A model generated the notes under the pieces. That model was given only the letters and a program-made list of their open reading frames with translations, was not told the DNA's origin and searched no databases. 64,000 nt of DNA, from contig JAFYQK010000016.1 of the NCBI GenBank assembly GCA_017547165.1, positions 47,170-111,169 on the forward strand. Reading direction: 5' to 3'. Origin of the DNA: Bacteroidaceae bacterium (GTDB lineage: Bacteria; Bacteroidota; Bacteroidia; Bacteroidales; Bacteroidaceae). Every line of letters begins with the position of its first letter. Position 1 is the first letter of the stretch. Made by a program: the position numbers and the translations under genes. Positions 44,971-55,144 of this stretch are shown here, piece by piece.

Positions 44971-45324
44971 TTATTGTTTGTTTACAATATGATTATTTTC
45001 TGGGAATGCGACTAATGGTTTGAATTCTTGGGCTTCCTCTAGTGTCATTCTGGCATATGCCATTATGATAATAGTATCACCAACCTGTACCTTGCGAGCC
45101 GCTGCACCGTTTAGACAAACACATCCGCTCCCTCTTTCTCCAGAAATAGTGTATGTGTCAAATCGCTCACCATTGTTGTTGTCTACAATAAAAACTCTCT
45201 CGCCAGGAATTATACCAACAGCATCCATTAAATCACGATCAATGGTGATGCTTCCCATATAATTCAGGTTTGCTTCAGTAACCTTAACGCAATGTAATTT
45301 ACTTTTCAGTACTTCTATTATCAT
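44971..45324 (-). CDS. panD: Aspartate 1-decarboxylase PanD
   Basis: A 117-aa pyruvoyl enzyme making beta-alanine from aspartate. The self-cleavage site is the Gly-Ser in NYMGSITID (Ser25), with [15 protein letters not shown] and the [15 protein letters not shown] segment. It overlaps panC by 4 nt. Confidence 0.96.
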   Translation of the reverse strand: MIIEVLKSKLHCVKVTEANLNYMGSITIDRDLMDAVGIIPGERVFIVDNNNGERFDTYTISGERGSGCVCLNGAAARKVQVGDTIIIMAYARMTLEEAQEFKPLVAFPENNHIVNKQ

Positions 45325-46163
45325 TTGTATCTAATATGATCAATCAAACGTATTGGTGTTTTGCCACAATAAACAGTGATACAGCCAACAATATTATCTG
45401 TATCATTCCAAGAGTCAATACTTGCCAACGTAAGACCATTGACGATGTTGAAATATTCTACAACGAGTCCATCAATAGAGTTTATTTTGTCTGTAACCCA
45501 ACTTTCAGTTTCTTTAAGACTCATTTGCGTATTCTTGCTCTCTGACAACACTTTATATATGTTTGCCGCAATATTTTTCTCCTCTTTGGTCAACAATGTG
45601 TTTCTGCTACTCATTGCCAGTCCGTTTTCTTCTCTGATAACTGGACAAGGTATGATTCTTGTCTTAAACCTAAGGTCTTCCACCATTCGGCGTATCACGG
45701 CAATTTGCTGATAGTCCTTTTCTCCAAAATATGAATTGTCCGGATTGGTGATATAAAACAATTTGCTCACAATCTGGCAAACGCCATTGAAATGACCAGG
45801 ACGTTTTTCGCCTTCCATTACAGTGTCAGTGGGAGGATATGAAAAAGTGCGAGTGTCTGTTTCTGGGTAAACCTCTTCAACGCTTGGAGCAAATGCAATT
45901 TGAGCGCCACATTTTTCCAGAAGTTCACAATCACTTACTAAAGTTCTTGGGTATCTTTCTAAATCTTTTGGATCATTGAATTGAGTGGGATTCAGAAAAA
46001 TACTTACAACAGTTATGTCATTTTCCAATACACTTTGTCTTACTAAAGAGGCATGACCTTCGTGTAAAGCACCCATTGTCGGAACAAAACCGATGCTTTT
46101 TTTACTTGCTCGTGCTTGGTCAAGTATTTCCTTAAGATGCGATATGGTTTTTATTACCTGCAT
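45321..46163 (-). CDS. panC: Pantothenate synthetase PanC
   Basis: A 280-aa ligase joining pantoate and beta-alanine with ATP. Visible are [17 protein letters not shown] (HxGH), [37 protein letters not shown] and the MSSRN loop. The frame opens at 46193; the ATG at 46163 gives the family start MQVIKTI. panC and panD together supply the last steps of pantothenate synthesis. Confidence 0.96.
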   Translation of the reverse strand: MQVIKTISHLKEILDQARASKKSIGFVPTMGALHEGHASLVRQSVLENDITVVSIFLNPTQFNDPKDLERYPRTLVSDCELLEKCGAQIAFAPSVEEVYPETDTRTFSYPPTDTVMEGEKRPGHFNGVCQIVSKLFYITNPDNSYFGEKDYQQIAVIRRMVEDLRFKTRIIPCPVIREENGLAMSSRNTLLTKEEKNIAANIYKVLSESKNTQMSLKETESWVTDKINSIDGLVVEYFNIVNGLTLASIDSWNDTDNIVGCITVYCGKTPIRLIDHIRYK

Positions 46164-46201
46164 TATTCTGCTAAAAATCTTCCTTGTTTTCAAAAATCAT
46201 G

Positions 46202-46209
46202 CAAAATTA
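46202..46209 (-). promoter_or_regulatory. -7 promoter box of panC-panD-mce
   Basis: TAATTTTG on the minus strand, 39 nt before the panC ATG. Confidence 0.55.
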
Positions 46210-46316
46210 ATACTTTTAAACGGATTGCAATCACCTTTTCTATTGAAAAAATGTAAAAAGCCTTAAAAAAATGGTTGTTGGATGTGTGTATAGCATAAAA
46301 AATCATATTATTTTTG

Positions 46317-46324
46317 TAAATTTG
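46317..46324 (+). promoter_or_regulatory. -7 promoter box of the GT5-like gene
   Basis: TAAATTTG followed by CA. The expected transcript start (about 46330) is only a few nt before the ATG at 46335, which favours the ATG at 46350 as the start codon. Confidence 0.6.
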
Positions 46325-46349
46325 CATCGGGATTATGCATATTATCAAA

Positions 46350-47204
46350 ATGGAAAAAGCTAAAAAGATACTTTATCTTACGCAGGAAATCGAACCATAT
46401 GTGGCAGAGACAGCTTTAAGTTCATTAAGCCGCAACTTAATACCCAGTGTTCAGGAAACAGGACGTGAGGTTAGAACATTCACACCAAAATGGGGACATA
46501 TCAACGAGCGTAGGAACCAGCTTCACGAGGTGATCCGTTTGTCGGGAATGAATCTAATCATAGATGACACAGATCATCAATTGATAATCAAGGTTGCCAG
46601 CATAAATTCTGCGCGAATTCAAGTGTATTTCATCGATAACGATGATTTCATGAAGAACCGTTTAATGCTCTCTGACGATAAAGGTAAATTGTATAAAGAC
46701 AATGTCGAAAGAGTAATGTTTTTTGCAAGAGGTTCTTTGGAAACTGTGAAGAAACTTCGTTGGACACCACAGATTGTACATTGCATAGGTTTTATGAGTA
46801 CCCTATCTCCATACTTGTTGAAACTGGCATATTATGATGAACCCAGCTTTAAGGAGAGCAGAATAGTATTCACTCCTTCTACTGATATTGAAGATGCTCC
46901 TCTTCCTAAAAATTTTGATGGTATTCTTTCTTATCGCGAGGCAGACAAATCCGCCCTTAAAACATTGGGTAATTTATCTGTGTTGACCGATTTGAACAGA
47001 ATAGGCATGTTTATGAGTGATGCCGTTATTCTTCATGAACCTAATGAACATTATGAACGTATGGCTCGCGAGATGGGTAAACCTTATGTGATTTTGGATA
47101 ATGATAATTATACATCTTCGGCGGTAGATATTTACGATCGTTTATGGGATGAGGTTGTTAGAAACCGCCCCAAAGAAGATGATGATGACGGATTCTTGTT
47201 TTAA
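46350..47204 (+). CDS. GT5 glycogen/starch synthase N-terminal-domain protein
   Basis: A 284-aa protein resembling only the first Rossmann half of GT5 ADP-glucose glycogen synthases: ILYLTQEIEPYVAETALSS (in place of the usual KxGGL loop), RTFTPKWGHINERRNQLH, VERVMFFARGSLETVKKL and PQIVHCIGFMSTLSPYLL. The second GT-B half with the nucleotide-sugar site is missing, so transferase activity is doubtful. The C-terminus is strongly acidic (EDDDDG). It is divergent from panC and precedes a DUF4270 gene by 20 nt. Function unknown. Confidence 0.75.
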   Translation: MEKAKKILYLTQEIEPYVAETALSSLSRNLIPSVQETGREVRTFTPKWGHINERRNQLHEVIRLSGMNLIIDDTDHQLIIKVASINSARIQVYFIDNDDFMKNRLMLSDDKGKLYKDNVERVMFFARGSLETVKKLRWTPQIVHCIGFMSTLSPYLLKLAYYDEPSFKESRIVFTPSTDIEDAPLPKNFDGILSYREADKSALKTLGNLSVLTDLNRIGMFMSDAVILHEPNEHYERMAREMGKPYVILDNDNYTSSAVDIYDRLWDEVVRNRPKEDDDDGFLF

Positions 47205-47224
47205 TTTTATTCATTCGAAATACA

Positions 47225-48784
47225 GTGAAAATTAATTCTTTTTACCATAATATTCTTTTTGTTGCTGCAATAATTTTTTCAGTTTCATTAGGCTCGTGTA
47301 CCGAAAACACAGGCAACATAGGTATTCCTCCCTCCAACGAAACCATTAAGACCAGTGTTGAAATACTTAACGTCTATTCAAGCACAATTAAACTTGACAG
47401 TATTGAGGCTAACTCAGCAGCGTCTTATCTTGGCTCCATTTATGATCCCGAGACTAATGGTAAGATAATAGCAAACTTTTTGACTCAGTTTGCCATTCTG
47501 GAAGATGTGAAATACTTCCCTCATAGAGATTCTATCACATCTCGTGATGACAATGGTAATCCCTGTTGTGATAGTGTTTTCCTTCAATTCAATTTCAGCA
47601 AGTATTTTGGCGATGTGAATACTCCTTTGAAACTTGCTGTTTATCCTTTGGATTTCTCTAAGCCTCTTTGTGAGGATAGTGTTTATTATACAACTACAAA
47701 CCTTAAACGGTTTATCAGACCTGGATATGAGAACAATCCTATAGCTACAAAAGTCTTTACAGCTTATGATAGAATAAATGGTTCTGACCCTTCAAGTAGT
47801 TCTGGTAATTATCCAAGTATCAAGATTCCTCTGCCCACTTCAGAGGGTAATTTCATAATGTCTGAATATTTTAAGTATCAGGATGATAATAAGGGACTAT
47901 CTTTCTCTCAACATATAAATAAAAATTTCGATGATTCCTATCATTTTATAAGAAATGTGTTGCCTGGATACTATGCAGAGATTATAAATGGTGAAGGCGT
48001 TATTGTAAGTGTTTTTGTAGATGCCTTATATCTTTTGTACAACTCAAAGATTTTAAACGACAGCATCTATGAGGATCTTCCTTCTTATACAGTATTTGCT
48101 GGTACACAAGAGGTAATACAAAGTTGTGAATTTTCTCAATCTGATGTTTCGAGAATTCTTGATGACGAAACTTGTACATGGTTAAAGACTCCAGTCGGAA
48201 TATGTACAGAACTTACATTGCCTATTGATGAGATTTTTTCAGAAAGTCACAAAAACGATAGCTTAAGTCGTATTGATCTTATGCTGACAAGGTATAATAA
48301 AGTTCAAACGGGTGACCAATTTAACATACCTCAAAATCTACTTTTATTAAGAAAGTCCGAGGTTTCCAAATTCTTCCGTGAAAGAAATATTCCCAATAAT
48401 ATTACCTCCTTTGTTTCAACATTCCAATCTGTATATAATACATACGATTTTAGTAATATAGGACAATTGGCAATGTATATGTTTAAGGAGCGTGCTGCCG
48501 CAGTAATGTCTTATATTAACGATGAGTTAAAGATTGCCAATCCAACTGAAGAGCAGATTATAGAATATACTCGTGAGTGGTCGAAGATAAATCCAGACTG
48601 GAATAAATGTTGTCTTATTCCAGTTGATGTTACAAGAAATTCAACCACTCAAAATGAGGATATAACGAGCATAACGCATGATTTATCCCTTACCAGCGCC
48701 CGTTTAGTAAAGGGTACCAAGGAAAATCCAATACGTATTCAGGTTTATTATACACGTGTCTCTGGTGGACCGACAAATGAATAA
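47225..48784 (+). CDS. DUF4270 family lipoprotein
   Basis: A 519-aa predicted lipoprotein. Its signal peptide has a lipobox (VSLGSC, Cys at about 25), followed by a DUF4270-type beta-rich body that begins TSVEILNVYSSTIKLDSIEAN and SAASYLGSIYDPETNGKI. It starts with GTG, because no in-frame ATG occurs until after residue 200 and the signal peptide begins immediately. DUF4270 proteins are widespread in Bacteroidetes without a known role. Its stop codon overlaps the next gene's ATG by 8 nt. Confidence 0.85.
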   Translation: MKINSFYHNILFVAAIIFSVSLGSCTENTGNIGIPPSNETIKTSVEILNVYSSTIKLDSIEANSAASYLGSIYDPETNGKIIANFLTQFAILEDVKYFPHRDSITSRDDNGNPCCDSVFLQFNFSKYFGDVNTPLKLAVYPLDFSKPLCEDSVYYTTTNLKRFIRPGYENNPIATKVFTAYDRINGSDPSSSSGNYPSIKIPLPTSEGNFIMSEYFKYQDDNKGLSFSQHINKNFDDSYHFIRNVLPGYYAEIINGEGVIVSVFVDALYLLYNSKILNDSIYEDLPSYTVFAGTQEVIQSCEFSQSDVSRILDDETCTWLKTPVGICTELTLPIDEIFSESHKNDSLSRIDLMLTRYNKVQTGDQFNIPQNLLLLRKSEVSKFFRERNIPNNITSFVSTFQSVYNTYDFSNIGQLAMYMFKERAAAVMSYINDELKIANPTEEQIIEYTREWSKINPDWNKCCLIPVDVTRNSTTQNEDITSITHDLSLTSARLVKGTKENPIRIQVYYTRVSGGPTNE

Positions 48785-51700
48785 TGATTTATTTAATAAT
48801 CTAAGGAGCATATGTTCGTTATTACCAGCTGCTGATGAAGCAAGATTGGAATTAAGAAGGCTATATAAAAGAGTTATTAACCAATATACAGACCACGCTC
48901 CTGTTCTTCTTGTCGGCAATTTTGCCAAAACAGATTTCCTGCTAAAAGCAAAATCAGCATCACCTTATTTAAGGCGCATGATTAATGGTATGCGCGTTAG
49001 TCTATATGACAGAAACAAGGTACAAAGCATAGAAAATTTTAAACAAGATTTTCAGGCTTTGTGCCTTTTTGTATCACTATTATCGGATTGTCCAGTTCCT
49101 GAAGATTTACAAACTTATTTTGTAGATTTATCATGTCATGAGGCAAAGAAACTTAAACTACGAGATTATATACGAGTAAAAGTCATTTCGTATGATTCGT
49201 TATACATACATTGTTTGGAAGAATCCTCATGTTGTACTTTGATAATACGCTATGCACCACTCGAAAATACAGAAAGTGTTGATTTTTCGTATCTATTTTC
49301 GATATTGCAAGAAGGCATATTGTTAAATATTATTCGTCCAGTTTTATTGGATGATGGTATTATTGTACCCGAACTAATCATTTTCGAGCCAGATCAGTTG
49401 GTTGATGTTTCTTCGGTTTCCTCTTGTTTTGACTCATATGCATCTTCACCTAATGTTGGAATTTTAAAAAGGTTAGGGGACTCTATTTTATCTGAACCTA
49501 TAATATTGGGTAATTTGGCTAGTGAACTTTTGGATGTGGTTCTTCACCAGAAATTAGATGATTCATCTTCTCTCTGTGCAACCAGCAATTACAAGAATGC
49601 GGTCTGTACATTTTTCCAGAAACACATATCTTCATTGTGCTCAGTGAATTTAAGTAGTAATTTTCACGCTCAGGGGCGTAATCAGTATAAAAACATATTT
49701 AAGGCAATTCACCATTCTTTACCACAATTAGTGAATGTCTATTCGTCTAAAGATATAATAGTAGAACCAACCTTTTTTTCCGAGATGCTTGGTTTGCAAG
49801 GTCGTATGGATATGCTTCAGACTGATATGAGCGTTCTCGTTGAGCAAAAGTCTGGAAATAGTGACCTATTTACAAAAGATTTTGAAAATGACTTTCCAAA
49901 ACATAAGGAACAGCACTATGTACAAATGCTCCTTTATATGGCTATTATTAAATATAATTTCGAGAAAAATTATATAAAAAATAATAAATCGCTATATGCC
50001 TTTCTGTTGTACAGCAAGTACAATCATTCGTTACTAGGACTAAGTTTCTCTCCACAATTGTTACGTGAAGCATTCAAAGTAAGAAATCTATTGGTAGCAA
50101 TCGACCGAAAAATATCGCATGAAGGAATCTTAAAGAATATAAGTTTTGTACCAGATGATTACAACGAGAAGGGAAAAAACGATAAACTATGGACTCAATT
50201 CCAACGTCCACAAATAGCATCTATTATTCATACCATACAAAGTTCATCAGAATTAGAGAAAAAATATTTTGACAGGTTTTATAGGTTTGTCTGTTTAGAG
50301 CACCAATTGGCAAAGGTTGGCAATCAGTTAAAGGATAATTCTGGCTTTGCTAATGCTTGGCTTTCATCATATGAAGAAAAAAGAGAGACTGGTGATATTG
50401 TATCAAACCTTGTTATAGACGAAATCACAGAAGATAGTCAGGGGAGTATAACTCATTTATTATTTAATCATTACGAAAACCTTGGTAATTTCCGACAAGG
50501 TGATGTTGTTGTGTTGTATAAATATTCACATTTAGAATTTCCAGATATACGTAATGCTATAGTTTATCGTGCCTTTTTACAAGAAGTTACAAACAAATCT
50601 ATTCTCCTGCAACTGCGAAATCCCCAAAAGAATAAATCCCTTTTTCAAACATCAAATGACAACTATTGGTGTTTTGAACATGATTTTATTGAAAGTTCTT
50701 ATAATCATTTGTACAAAGGCCTTTATTCTTTTCTTGTTGCACCGCAACATAGAAAAGACCTTTTGCTCCTTCAGCGTCTTCCTGGTACTTCCAATAATCG
50801 AAAGGTTAACGGACTTTATGGTAAATTTCAAACCCTTCAGCAACAGATCAAGAATGCAGACGAACTGTTTCTGATTATCGGTCCTCCTGGTACTGGTAAA
50901 ACAAGTTTTGGATTGCTTAATACTTTGCGGGAAGAGTTAACTGAAAAAGATACAAAAATACTTATACTGTCGTATACCAATCGAGCCGTAGATGAAATTT
51001 GTAGCAAGTTATATCCTAATATTGATTTCATTAGAATAGGAGGTGAAAATTCTTCAAGTATTGAGTATAAAGAATTTTGTTTGTCGCATCTTTCTATGTT
51101 GTCGTATCGCCTTAAGGATTTAAGGCATAGAGTAGAGACAACAAGAGTATTTGTTGGAACTACAGCGTCTGCTGCATCTAATTTACATCTCCTAAAACGG
51201 ATGCATTTTTCATTATGTATCATTGATGAGGCTAGTCAAATCCTTGAACCACATCTCCTGCCAATACTATCACTCACCGATTCTCAAGGAGTCCCTATAG
51301 TTCGTAAGTTTGTGATGATTGGCGATCATAAACAATTGCCTGCAGTAGTACAACAGCGAAAGAACGATTCCGCGGTAACTGAAGTAGAACTGAATGAAAT
51401 TGCACTCTTAGATTGTAGAGATTCATTATTTGAACGTTTGTTACGGAGATATGCTAATAATACATCTTTTTGTCATATGCTGAGCCATCAAGGTCGTATG
51501 CATGAAGATATTGCAAATTTCGTCAGTAAAGCATTTTACAATGGTCGTCTTACATTGGTCCCATTACCTCATCAGACAAAATCGCTAATCGTTTCACGTT
51601 TGATGTTTTACGATGTTGTGCCAATATCCAAAAATATTTCTGAAAAAGAGAATCTGGATGAGGCAGTGGTTATTGTGGATCTCCTCATAGACATATATTC

Positions 51701-52097
51701 CAGAGAATCCGAAAGTTTTGATTCATCAAGAACGGTTGGAGTTATTGTTCCATACAGAAATCAGATTTCATTGATCATTAAGACACTAACAGAAAAACTC
51801 GGTATACAAAATCATCCACTTTTGAATATCACCATAGACACAGTAGAACGTTTTCAAGGAAGTCAAAGAAACTGTATTATTTATAATACTATTGTTCAGA
51901 AACCATATCAAATGAAGTTTCTGATGGAGAACTCCTTTGTTGAAAATCAAATCACCATTGACCGTAAACTGAATGTAGCCATAACACGTGCGCAAGATTA
52001 TTTTATTCTTGTAGGAAACAGGGAAATACTATCTCATAGTACTGTTTATTCTTCATTGATAGAATATATTGCAGAATACAATTCAACTTCCTCTTAA
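48777..52097 (+). CDS. Dna2-like nuclease-helicase (SF1 DNA/RNA helicase)
   Basis: A 1106-aa protein. The N-terminal 300 residues are unrecognised. A RecB/Cas4-type nuclease motif is near 340-365 (LQGRMDMLQ, then VEQKSG). An SF1B helicase of the Upf1/Dna2 type follows: Walker A GPPGTGKTS near residue 701, TNRAVDEI, motif II IDEAS (Asp817), GDHKQLPAVV, SHQGRMHEDI, ERFQGSQRN and motif VI NVAITRAQDYFILVGN. This order matches Dna2 enzymes, which process flaps and DNA ends. A GTG at 48756 also opens the frame; the ATG at 48777 overlaps the DUF4270 stop (ATGAATAA) and suggests coupling. Confidence 0.85.
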   Translation: MNNDLFNNLRSICSLLPAADEARLELRRLYKRVINQYTDHAPVLLVGNFAKTDFLLKAKSASPYLRRMINGMRVSLYDRNKVQSIENFKQDFQALCLFVSLLSDCPVPEDLQTYFVDLSCHEAKKLKLRDYIRVKVISYDSLYIHCLEESSCCTLIIRYAPLENTESVDFSYLFSILQEGILLNIIRPVLLDDGIIVPELIIFEPDQLVDVSSVSSCFDSYASSPNVGILKRLGDSILSEPIILGNLASELLDVVLHQKLDDSSSLCATSNYKNAVCTFFQKHISSLCSVNLSSNFHAQGRNQYKNIFKAIHHSLPQLVNVYSSKDIIVEPTFFSEMLGLQGRMDMLQTDMSVLVEQKSGNSDLFTKDFENDFPKHKEQHYVQMLLYMAIIKYNFEKNYIKNNKSLYAFLLYSKYNHSLLGLSFSPQLLREAFKVRNLLVAIDRKISHEGILKNISFVPDDYNEKGKNDKLWTQFQRPQIASIIHTIQSSSELEKKYFDRFYRFVCLEHQLAKVGNQLKDNSGFANAWLSSYEEKRETGDIVSNLVIDEITEDSQGSITHLLFNHYENLGNFRQGDVVVLYKYSHLEFPDIRNAIVYRAFLQEVTNKSILLQLRNPQKNKSLFQTSNDNYWCFEHDFIESSYNHLYKGLYSFLVAPQHRKDLLLLQRLPGTSNNRKVNGLYGKFQTLQQQIKNADELFLIIGPPGTGKTSFGLLNTLREELTEKDTKILILSYTNRAVDEICSKLYPNIDFIRIGGENSSSIEYKEFCLSHLSMLSYRLKDLRHRVETTRVFVGTTASAASNLHLLKRMHFSLCIIDEASQILEPHLLPILSLTDSQGVPIVRKFVMIGDHKQLPAVVQQRKNDSAVTEVELNEIALLDCRDSLFERLLRRYANNTSFCHMLSHQGRMHEDIANFVSKAFYNGRLTLVPLPHQTKSLIVSRLMFYDVVPISKNISEKENLDEAVVIVDLLIDIYSRESESFDSSRTVGVIVPYRNQISLIIKTLTEKLGIQNHPLLNITIDTVERFQGSQRNCIIYNTIVQKPYQMKFLMENSFVENQITIDRKLNVAITRAQDYFILVGNREILSHSTVYSSLIEYIAEYNSTSS

Positions 52098-52127
52098 CTT
52101 TATTTATAATAGATTTCATAAAGCAGA

Positions 52128-52159
52128 TTTGTTATTTTGCCCAACTTTTTATATCTTTG
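52128..52159 (+). promoter_or_regulatory. Promoter of the YycJ-like hydrolase gene
   Basis: TTTG (52128-52131), 20-nt spacer, TATCTTTG (52152-52159), 17 nt before the ATG. Confidence 0.7.
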
Positions 52160-52176
52160 TCATAAAATAGCATCTA

Positions 52177-52983
52177 ATGATAAAATTTCTTTCCATCGGT
52201 AGCAGTAGCAGCGGTAATTGTTATTATCTGGCAACGGATAATATACAAATACTTATTGATGCCGGTGTTGGCATGAGAACATTAAAAAGCACCCTAAAGG
52301 AGAAGGGGATAATGCTCACAGATATTGATGCCGTATTTATTACCCACGATCACGCTGATCATATAAAAGCTGTTGGACATATAGCCGAAGATTTTAATAT
52401 TCCTGTTTATAGTACTCAGGATATACATATTGGTATTAACAAGAACTATTGCGTTACAACAAAGCTTAGTACGGAACATGTCCGAATAGTAAATAAGTAT
52501 CAAACAATCACTCTATCAGATCTTAGTGTTACCGCCTTTCCTGTTCCTCACGATAGTACTGATTGTGTTGGATATCGAGTGGAGACAGATGAGGAAATAT
52601 TCCTTTTGATAACTGATATTGGACATGTCACAGAAATTATTAAAGAAGAAGTTTCTAAAGCAAACTTTATCGTACTTGAGTCTAACCACGATGTTGACAT
52701 GCTAATGATGGGTCCATATCCTTCCTATTTAAAGGGAAGAATTAGGAGTGGTCGTGGTCATTTGAGTAATGCAGATAGTGCAAAGCTTATTGCCGAGAAT
52801 GCTTCACCGGCATTACGACAAGTTTGGTTATGTCATTTAAGTGAAGAAAACAATCATCCCGAACTTGCACGCAAGACACATGAGACCGTGTTACGAGAGT
52901 ATGGTTTAATAGCAGGAGTAGACTTTAAACTAGAAGTACTACGAAGAAAACAACCAAGCGAATTGATGGTGCTTAGAGCATAA
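52177..52983 (+). CDS. MBL-fold hydrolase, YycJ/WalJ-like
   Basis: A 268-aa metallo-beta-lactamase-fold protein. It has the family opening FLSIGSSSSGNCYYL, the zinc motif THDHADHIKAVGH, VPHDSTDCVGYRV and LCHLSEENNHPE near the end. WalJ/YycJ proteins in Firmicutes are linked to cell wall control and are thought to act as 5' exonucleases. The role in Bacteroidetes is untested. Single gene. Confidence 0.9.
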   Translation: MIKFLSIGSSSSGNCYYLATDNIQILIDAGVGMRTLKSTLKEKGIMLTDIDAVFITHDHADHIKAVGHIAEDFNIPVYSTQDIHIGINKNYCVTTKLSTEHVRIVNKYQTITLSDLSVTAFPVPHDSTDCVGYRVETDEEIFLLITDIGHVTEIIKEEVSKANFIVLESNHDVDMLMMGPYPSYLKGRIRSGRGHLSNADSAKLIAENASPALRQVWLCHLSEENNHPELARKTHETVLREYGLIAGVDFKLEVLRRKQPSELMVLRA

Positions 52984-52997
52984 TAGAAAATAAAATA

Positions 52998-53029
52998 TTT
53001 GGTCATTCCAGATAAAGTCCGTATCTTTG
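52998..53029 (+). promoter_or_regulatory. Promoter of tRNA-Lys
   Basis: TTTG (52998-53001), 20-nt spacer, TATCTTTG (53022-53029), 23 nt before the mature tRNA. Confidence 0.75.
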
Positions 53030-53052
53030 TATACGAAATTAATAAAGGTTAT

Positions 53053-53125
53053 GCGTCCTTAGCTCAGTTGGTAGAGCAATTGACTCTTAATCAATGGGTC
53101 CAGGGTTCGAGCCCCTGAGGGCGTA
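53053..53125 (+). tRNA. tRNA-Lys (anticodon CTT)
   Basis: A 73-nt cloverleaf with D-stem GCTC/GAGC, anticodon stem ATTGA/TCAAT with loop CTCTTAA (anticodon CTT), T-arm CAGGG-TTCGAGC-CCCTG, discriminator A and no encoded CCA. The acceptor stem pairs throughout with a terminal G1:U72 wobble. A promoter and terminator flank it. Confidence 0.96.
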
Positions 53126-53135
53126 CTTTAAAAGG

Positions 53136-53168
53136 GATGACTTCAATTGTTGAGGTCATCTTTTTTTT
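53136..53168 (+). terminator. Terminator of tRNA-Lys
   Basis: An 11-bp stem with one G-U pair (53136-53146 with 53150-53160), 3-nt loop and T8. It separates the tRNA from aspS. Confidence 0.9.
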
Positions 53169-53226
53169 GAAACATATTAAGCTTTATTCACGAGTTATTT
53201 GAAAAGAAAAACATAATATATATAAG

Positions 53227-55029
53227 ATGTATAGAACAAGAAATTGTGGTGAACTTCGATTAGCCAACGTTGGCGAAGAAGTTATCTTGGCAGGTTGGGT
53301 GCAGAGTGTACACAATCTTGGTGCCCTTACTTTTGTTGATTTGCGTGACCGTTATGGCATCACGCAGTTAGCGTTCAATGAGGATTGCTCCGACGAACTT
53401 AAACACAAGGCAGGTAAACTTGGTCGTGAATTTGTAGTTCAGGCAAAGGGTGTTGTAGCAGAGCGTTATTCTAAGAACAGAAATTTGCCAACTGGTGAGA
53501 TAGAAATCATTATCAGCGAACTTGATATTGTAAACGAATCACTGACACCTCCTTTCACTATTGAGGAACAGAGTGATGGTGGTGATGACATCCGCATGAA
53601 GTATCGTTACTTGGATTTGCGTCGCCCCAATGTTAGAAAAAATTTGGAACTCCGTCATAAATTTGCTTTCGAGGTTCGTCGTTATCTTGATCAGCAAGGA
53701 TTCCTTGAGATAGAGACTCCGGTATTGGTCAATTCTACCCCTGAGGGTGCACGAGATTTTGTTGTACCTTCTCGCATGAATCCCGGTCAGTTTTATGCAC
53801 TGCCTCAAAGCCCTCAGACTTTGAAGCAACTGCTTATGGTGGCAGGCATGGATCGCTATTTCCAAATTGTAAAATGTTTCCGTGACGAAGATTTACGTGC
53901 CGATCGTCAACCAGAGTTTACTCAAATCGATTGTGAGATGTCATTTGTAGAGCAAGAAGATGTTCTGCAGATTTTTGAGGGTATGAGCCGTCATCTCTTC
54001 AAGGAGCTTAAAGGCATTGATATTCCTGCTTTGCCACGTATGTCTTGGGCTGATGCTATCAAGTATTATGGTAGTGACAAACCTGATACACGTTTTGAAA
54101 TGAAATTTGTGGAGTTGAAGAATCTTCAAATAGACAATGCATCTTCTGAGATTGTTGAAAGTATTTTCCCCGAAGGTTTTACTGTATTTGATTCAGCTCA
54201 ATATGTTGGTGCAATCTGTTGTCAAGGTCAAGCGGTTTTTACAAGAAAACAAATTGATCAGCTGACAGATTTTGTAAAACGTCCACAGATTGGTGCCAAG
54301 GGTTTAGTATATGTACGTGTTGAGGCAGATGGTTCTGTCAAGAGTAGTGTTGATAAATTCTACACACAAGAAACTCTTCAAGTCCTTAAAGAAAAGATGT
54401 CTGCTCAACCTGGCGATTTAATTCTTATTCTCTCAGGCGACGATGCCATGAAGGTAAGAAAACAATTGTGCGAACTTCGTCTTGAGATGGGACAGCGTAT
54501 GGGTCTTCGTCCCAAGGACAAGTATTCTTGCCTATGGGTTGTTGACTTCCCAATGTATGAATGGAGCGATGAGGAGCAGCGTCTCATGGCTATGCACCAT
54601 CCTTTCACTTCTCCCAAGCCAGAAGATATCGAACTTCTTGATAGTGATCCTGCCAAGGTTAGAGCTAATGCCTATGATATGGTTATCAATGGTGTAGAAG
54701 TTGGCGGTGGAAGCATCCGTATTCATGATGCTAAGCTTCAGCAGAAGATATTCGAGATACTTGGTTTCACACCAGAGCAGGCACAAGAGAAGTTTGGTTT
54801 CCTTATGAATGCCTTCAAGTACGGTGCACCTCCTCATGGTGGTCTGGCCTATGGTTTAGATCGTTTTGTGAGTCTCTTTGCTGAGCTTGACAGTATCCGC
54901 GATGTCATAGCGTTCCCCAAGAACAATAGTGGTCGTGATGTTATGCTTGATGCTCCTGGAGTTGTTGATCTAAAGCAATTGGATGAGTTGAGCATAGCAC
55001 TCAATGTGAAGGAATTATATACCAAATAA
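53227..55029 (+). CDS. aspS: Aspartyl-tRNA synthetase
   Basis: A 600-aa class II synthetase of the bacterial type. It has the N-terminal OB anticodon domain ([21 protein letters not shown]), motif 1/2 ([36 protein letters not shown]), the bacterial GAD insertion and motif 3 ([13 protein letters not shown]). Length is normal. No clear promoter box was found in the 60 nt after the tRNA terminator. Confidence 0.97.
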   Translation: MYRTRNCGELRLANVGEEVILAGWVQSVHNLGALTFVDLRDRYGITQLAFNEDCSDELKHKAGKLGREFVVQAKGVVAERYSKNRNLPTGEIEIIISELDIVNESLTPPFTIEEQSDGGDDIRMKYRYLDLRRPNVRKNLELRHKFAFEVRRYLDQQGFLEIETPVLVNSTPEGARDFVVPSRMNPGQFYALPQSPQTLKQLLMVAGMDRYFQIVKCFRDEDLRADRQPEFTQIDCEMSFVEQEDVLQIFEGMSRHLFKELKGIDIPALPRMSWADAIKYYGSDKPDTRFEMKFVELKNLQIDNASSEIVESIFPEGFTVFDSAQYVGAICCQGQAVFTRKQIDQLTDFVKRPQIGAKGLVYVRVEADGSVKSSVDKFYTQETLQVLKEKMSAQPGDLILILSGDDAMKVRKQLCELRLEMGQRMGLRPKDKYSCLWVVDFPMYEWSDEEQRLMAMHHPFTSPKPEDIELLDSDPAKVRANAYDMVINGVEVGGGSIRIHDAKLQQKIFEILGFTPEQAQEKFGFLMNAFKYGAPPHGGLAYGLDRFVSLFAELDSIRDVIAFPKNNSGRDVMLDAPGVVDLKQLDELSIALNVKELYTK

Positions 55030-55068
55030 ATTTACGCGATATAGTATTGCATACATTTTTTTATTTTC

Positions 55069-55106
55069 AATAGACCGTACTCCTTGAGATAACGGTCTAT
55101 TTTTTA
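55069..55106 (+). terminator. Terminator of aspS
   Basis: A 10-bp stem (55069-55078 with 55092-55101), 13-nt loop, T run to 55106. Confidence 0.8.
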
Positions 55107-55144
55107 TATATTCTTATTTGTATCAACATTATATTATGATATAT

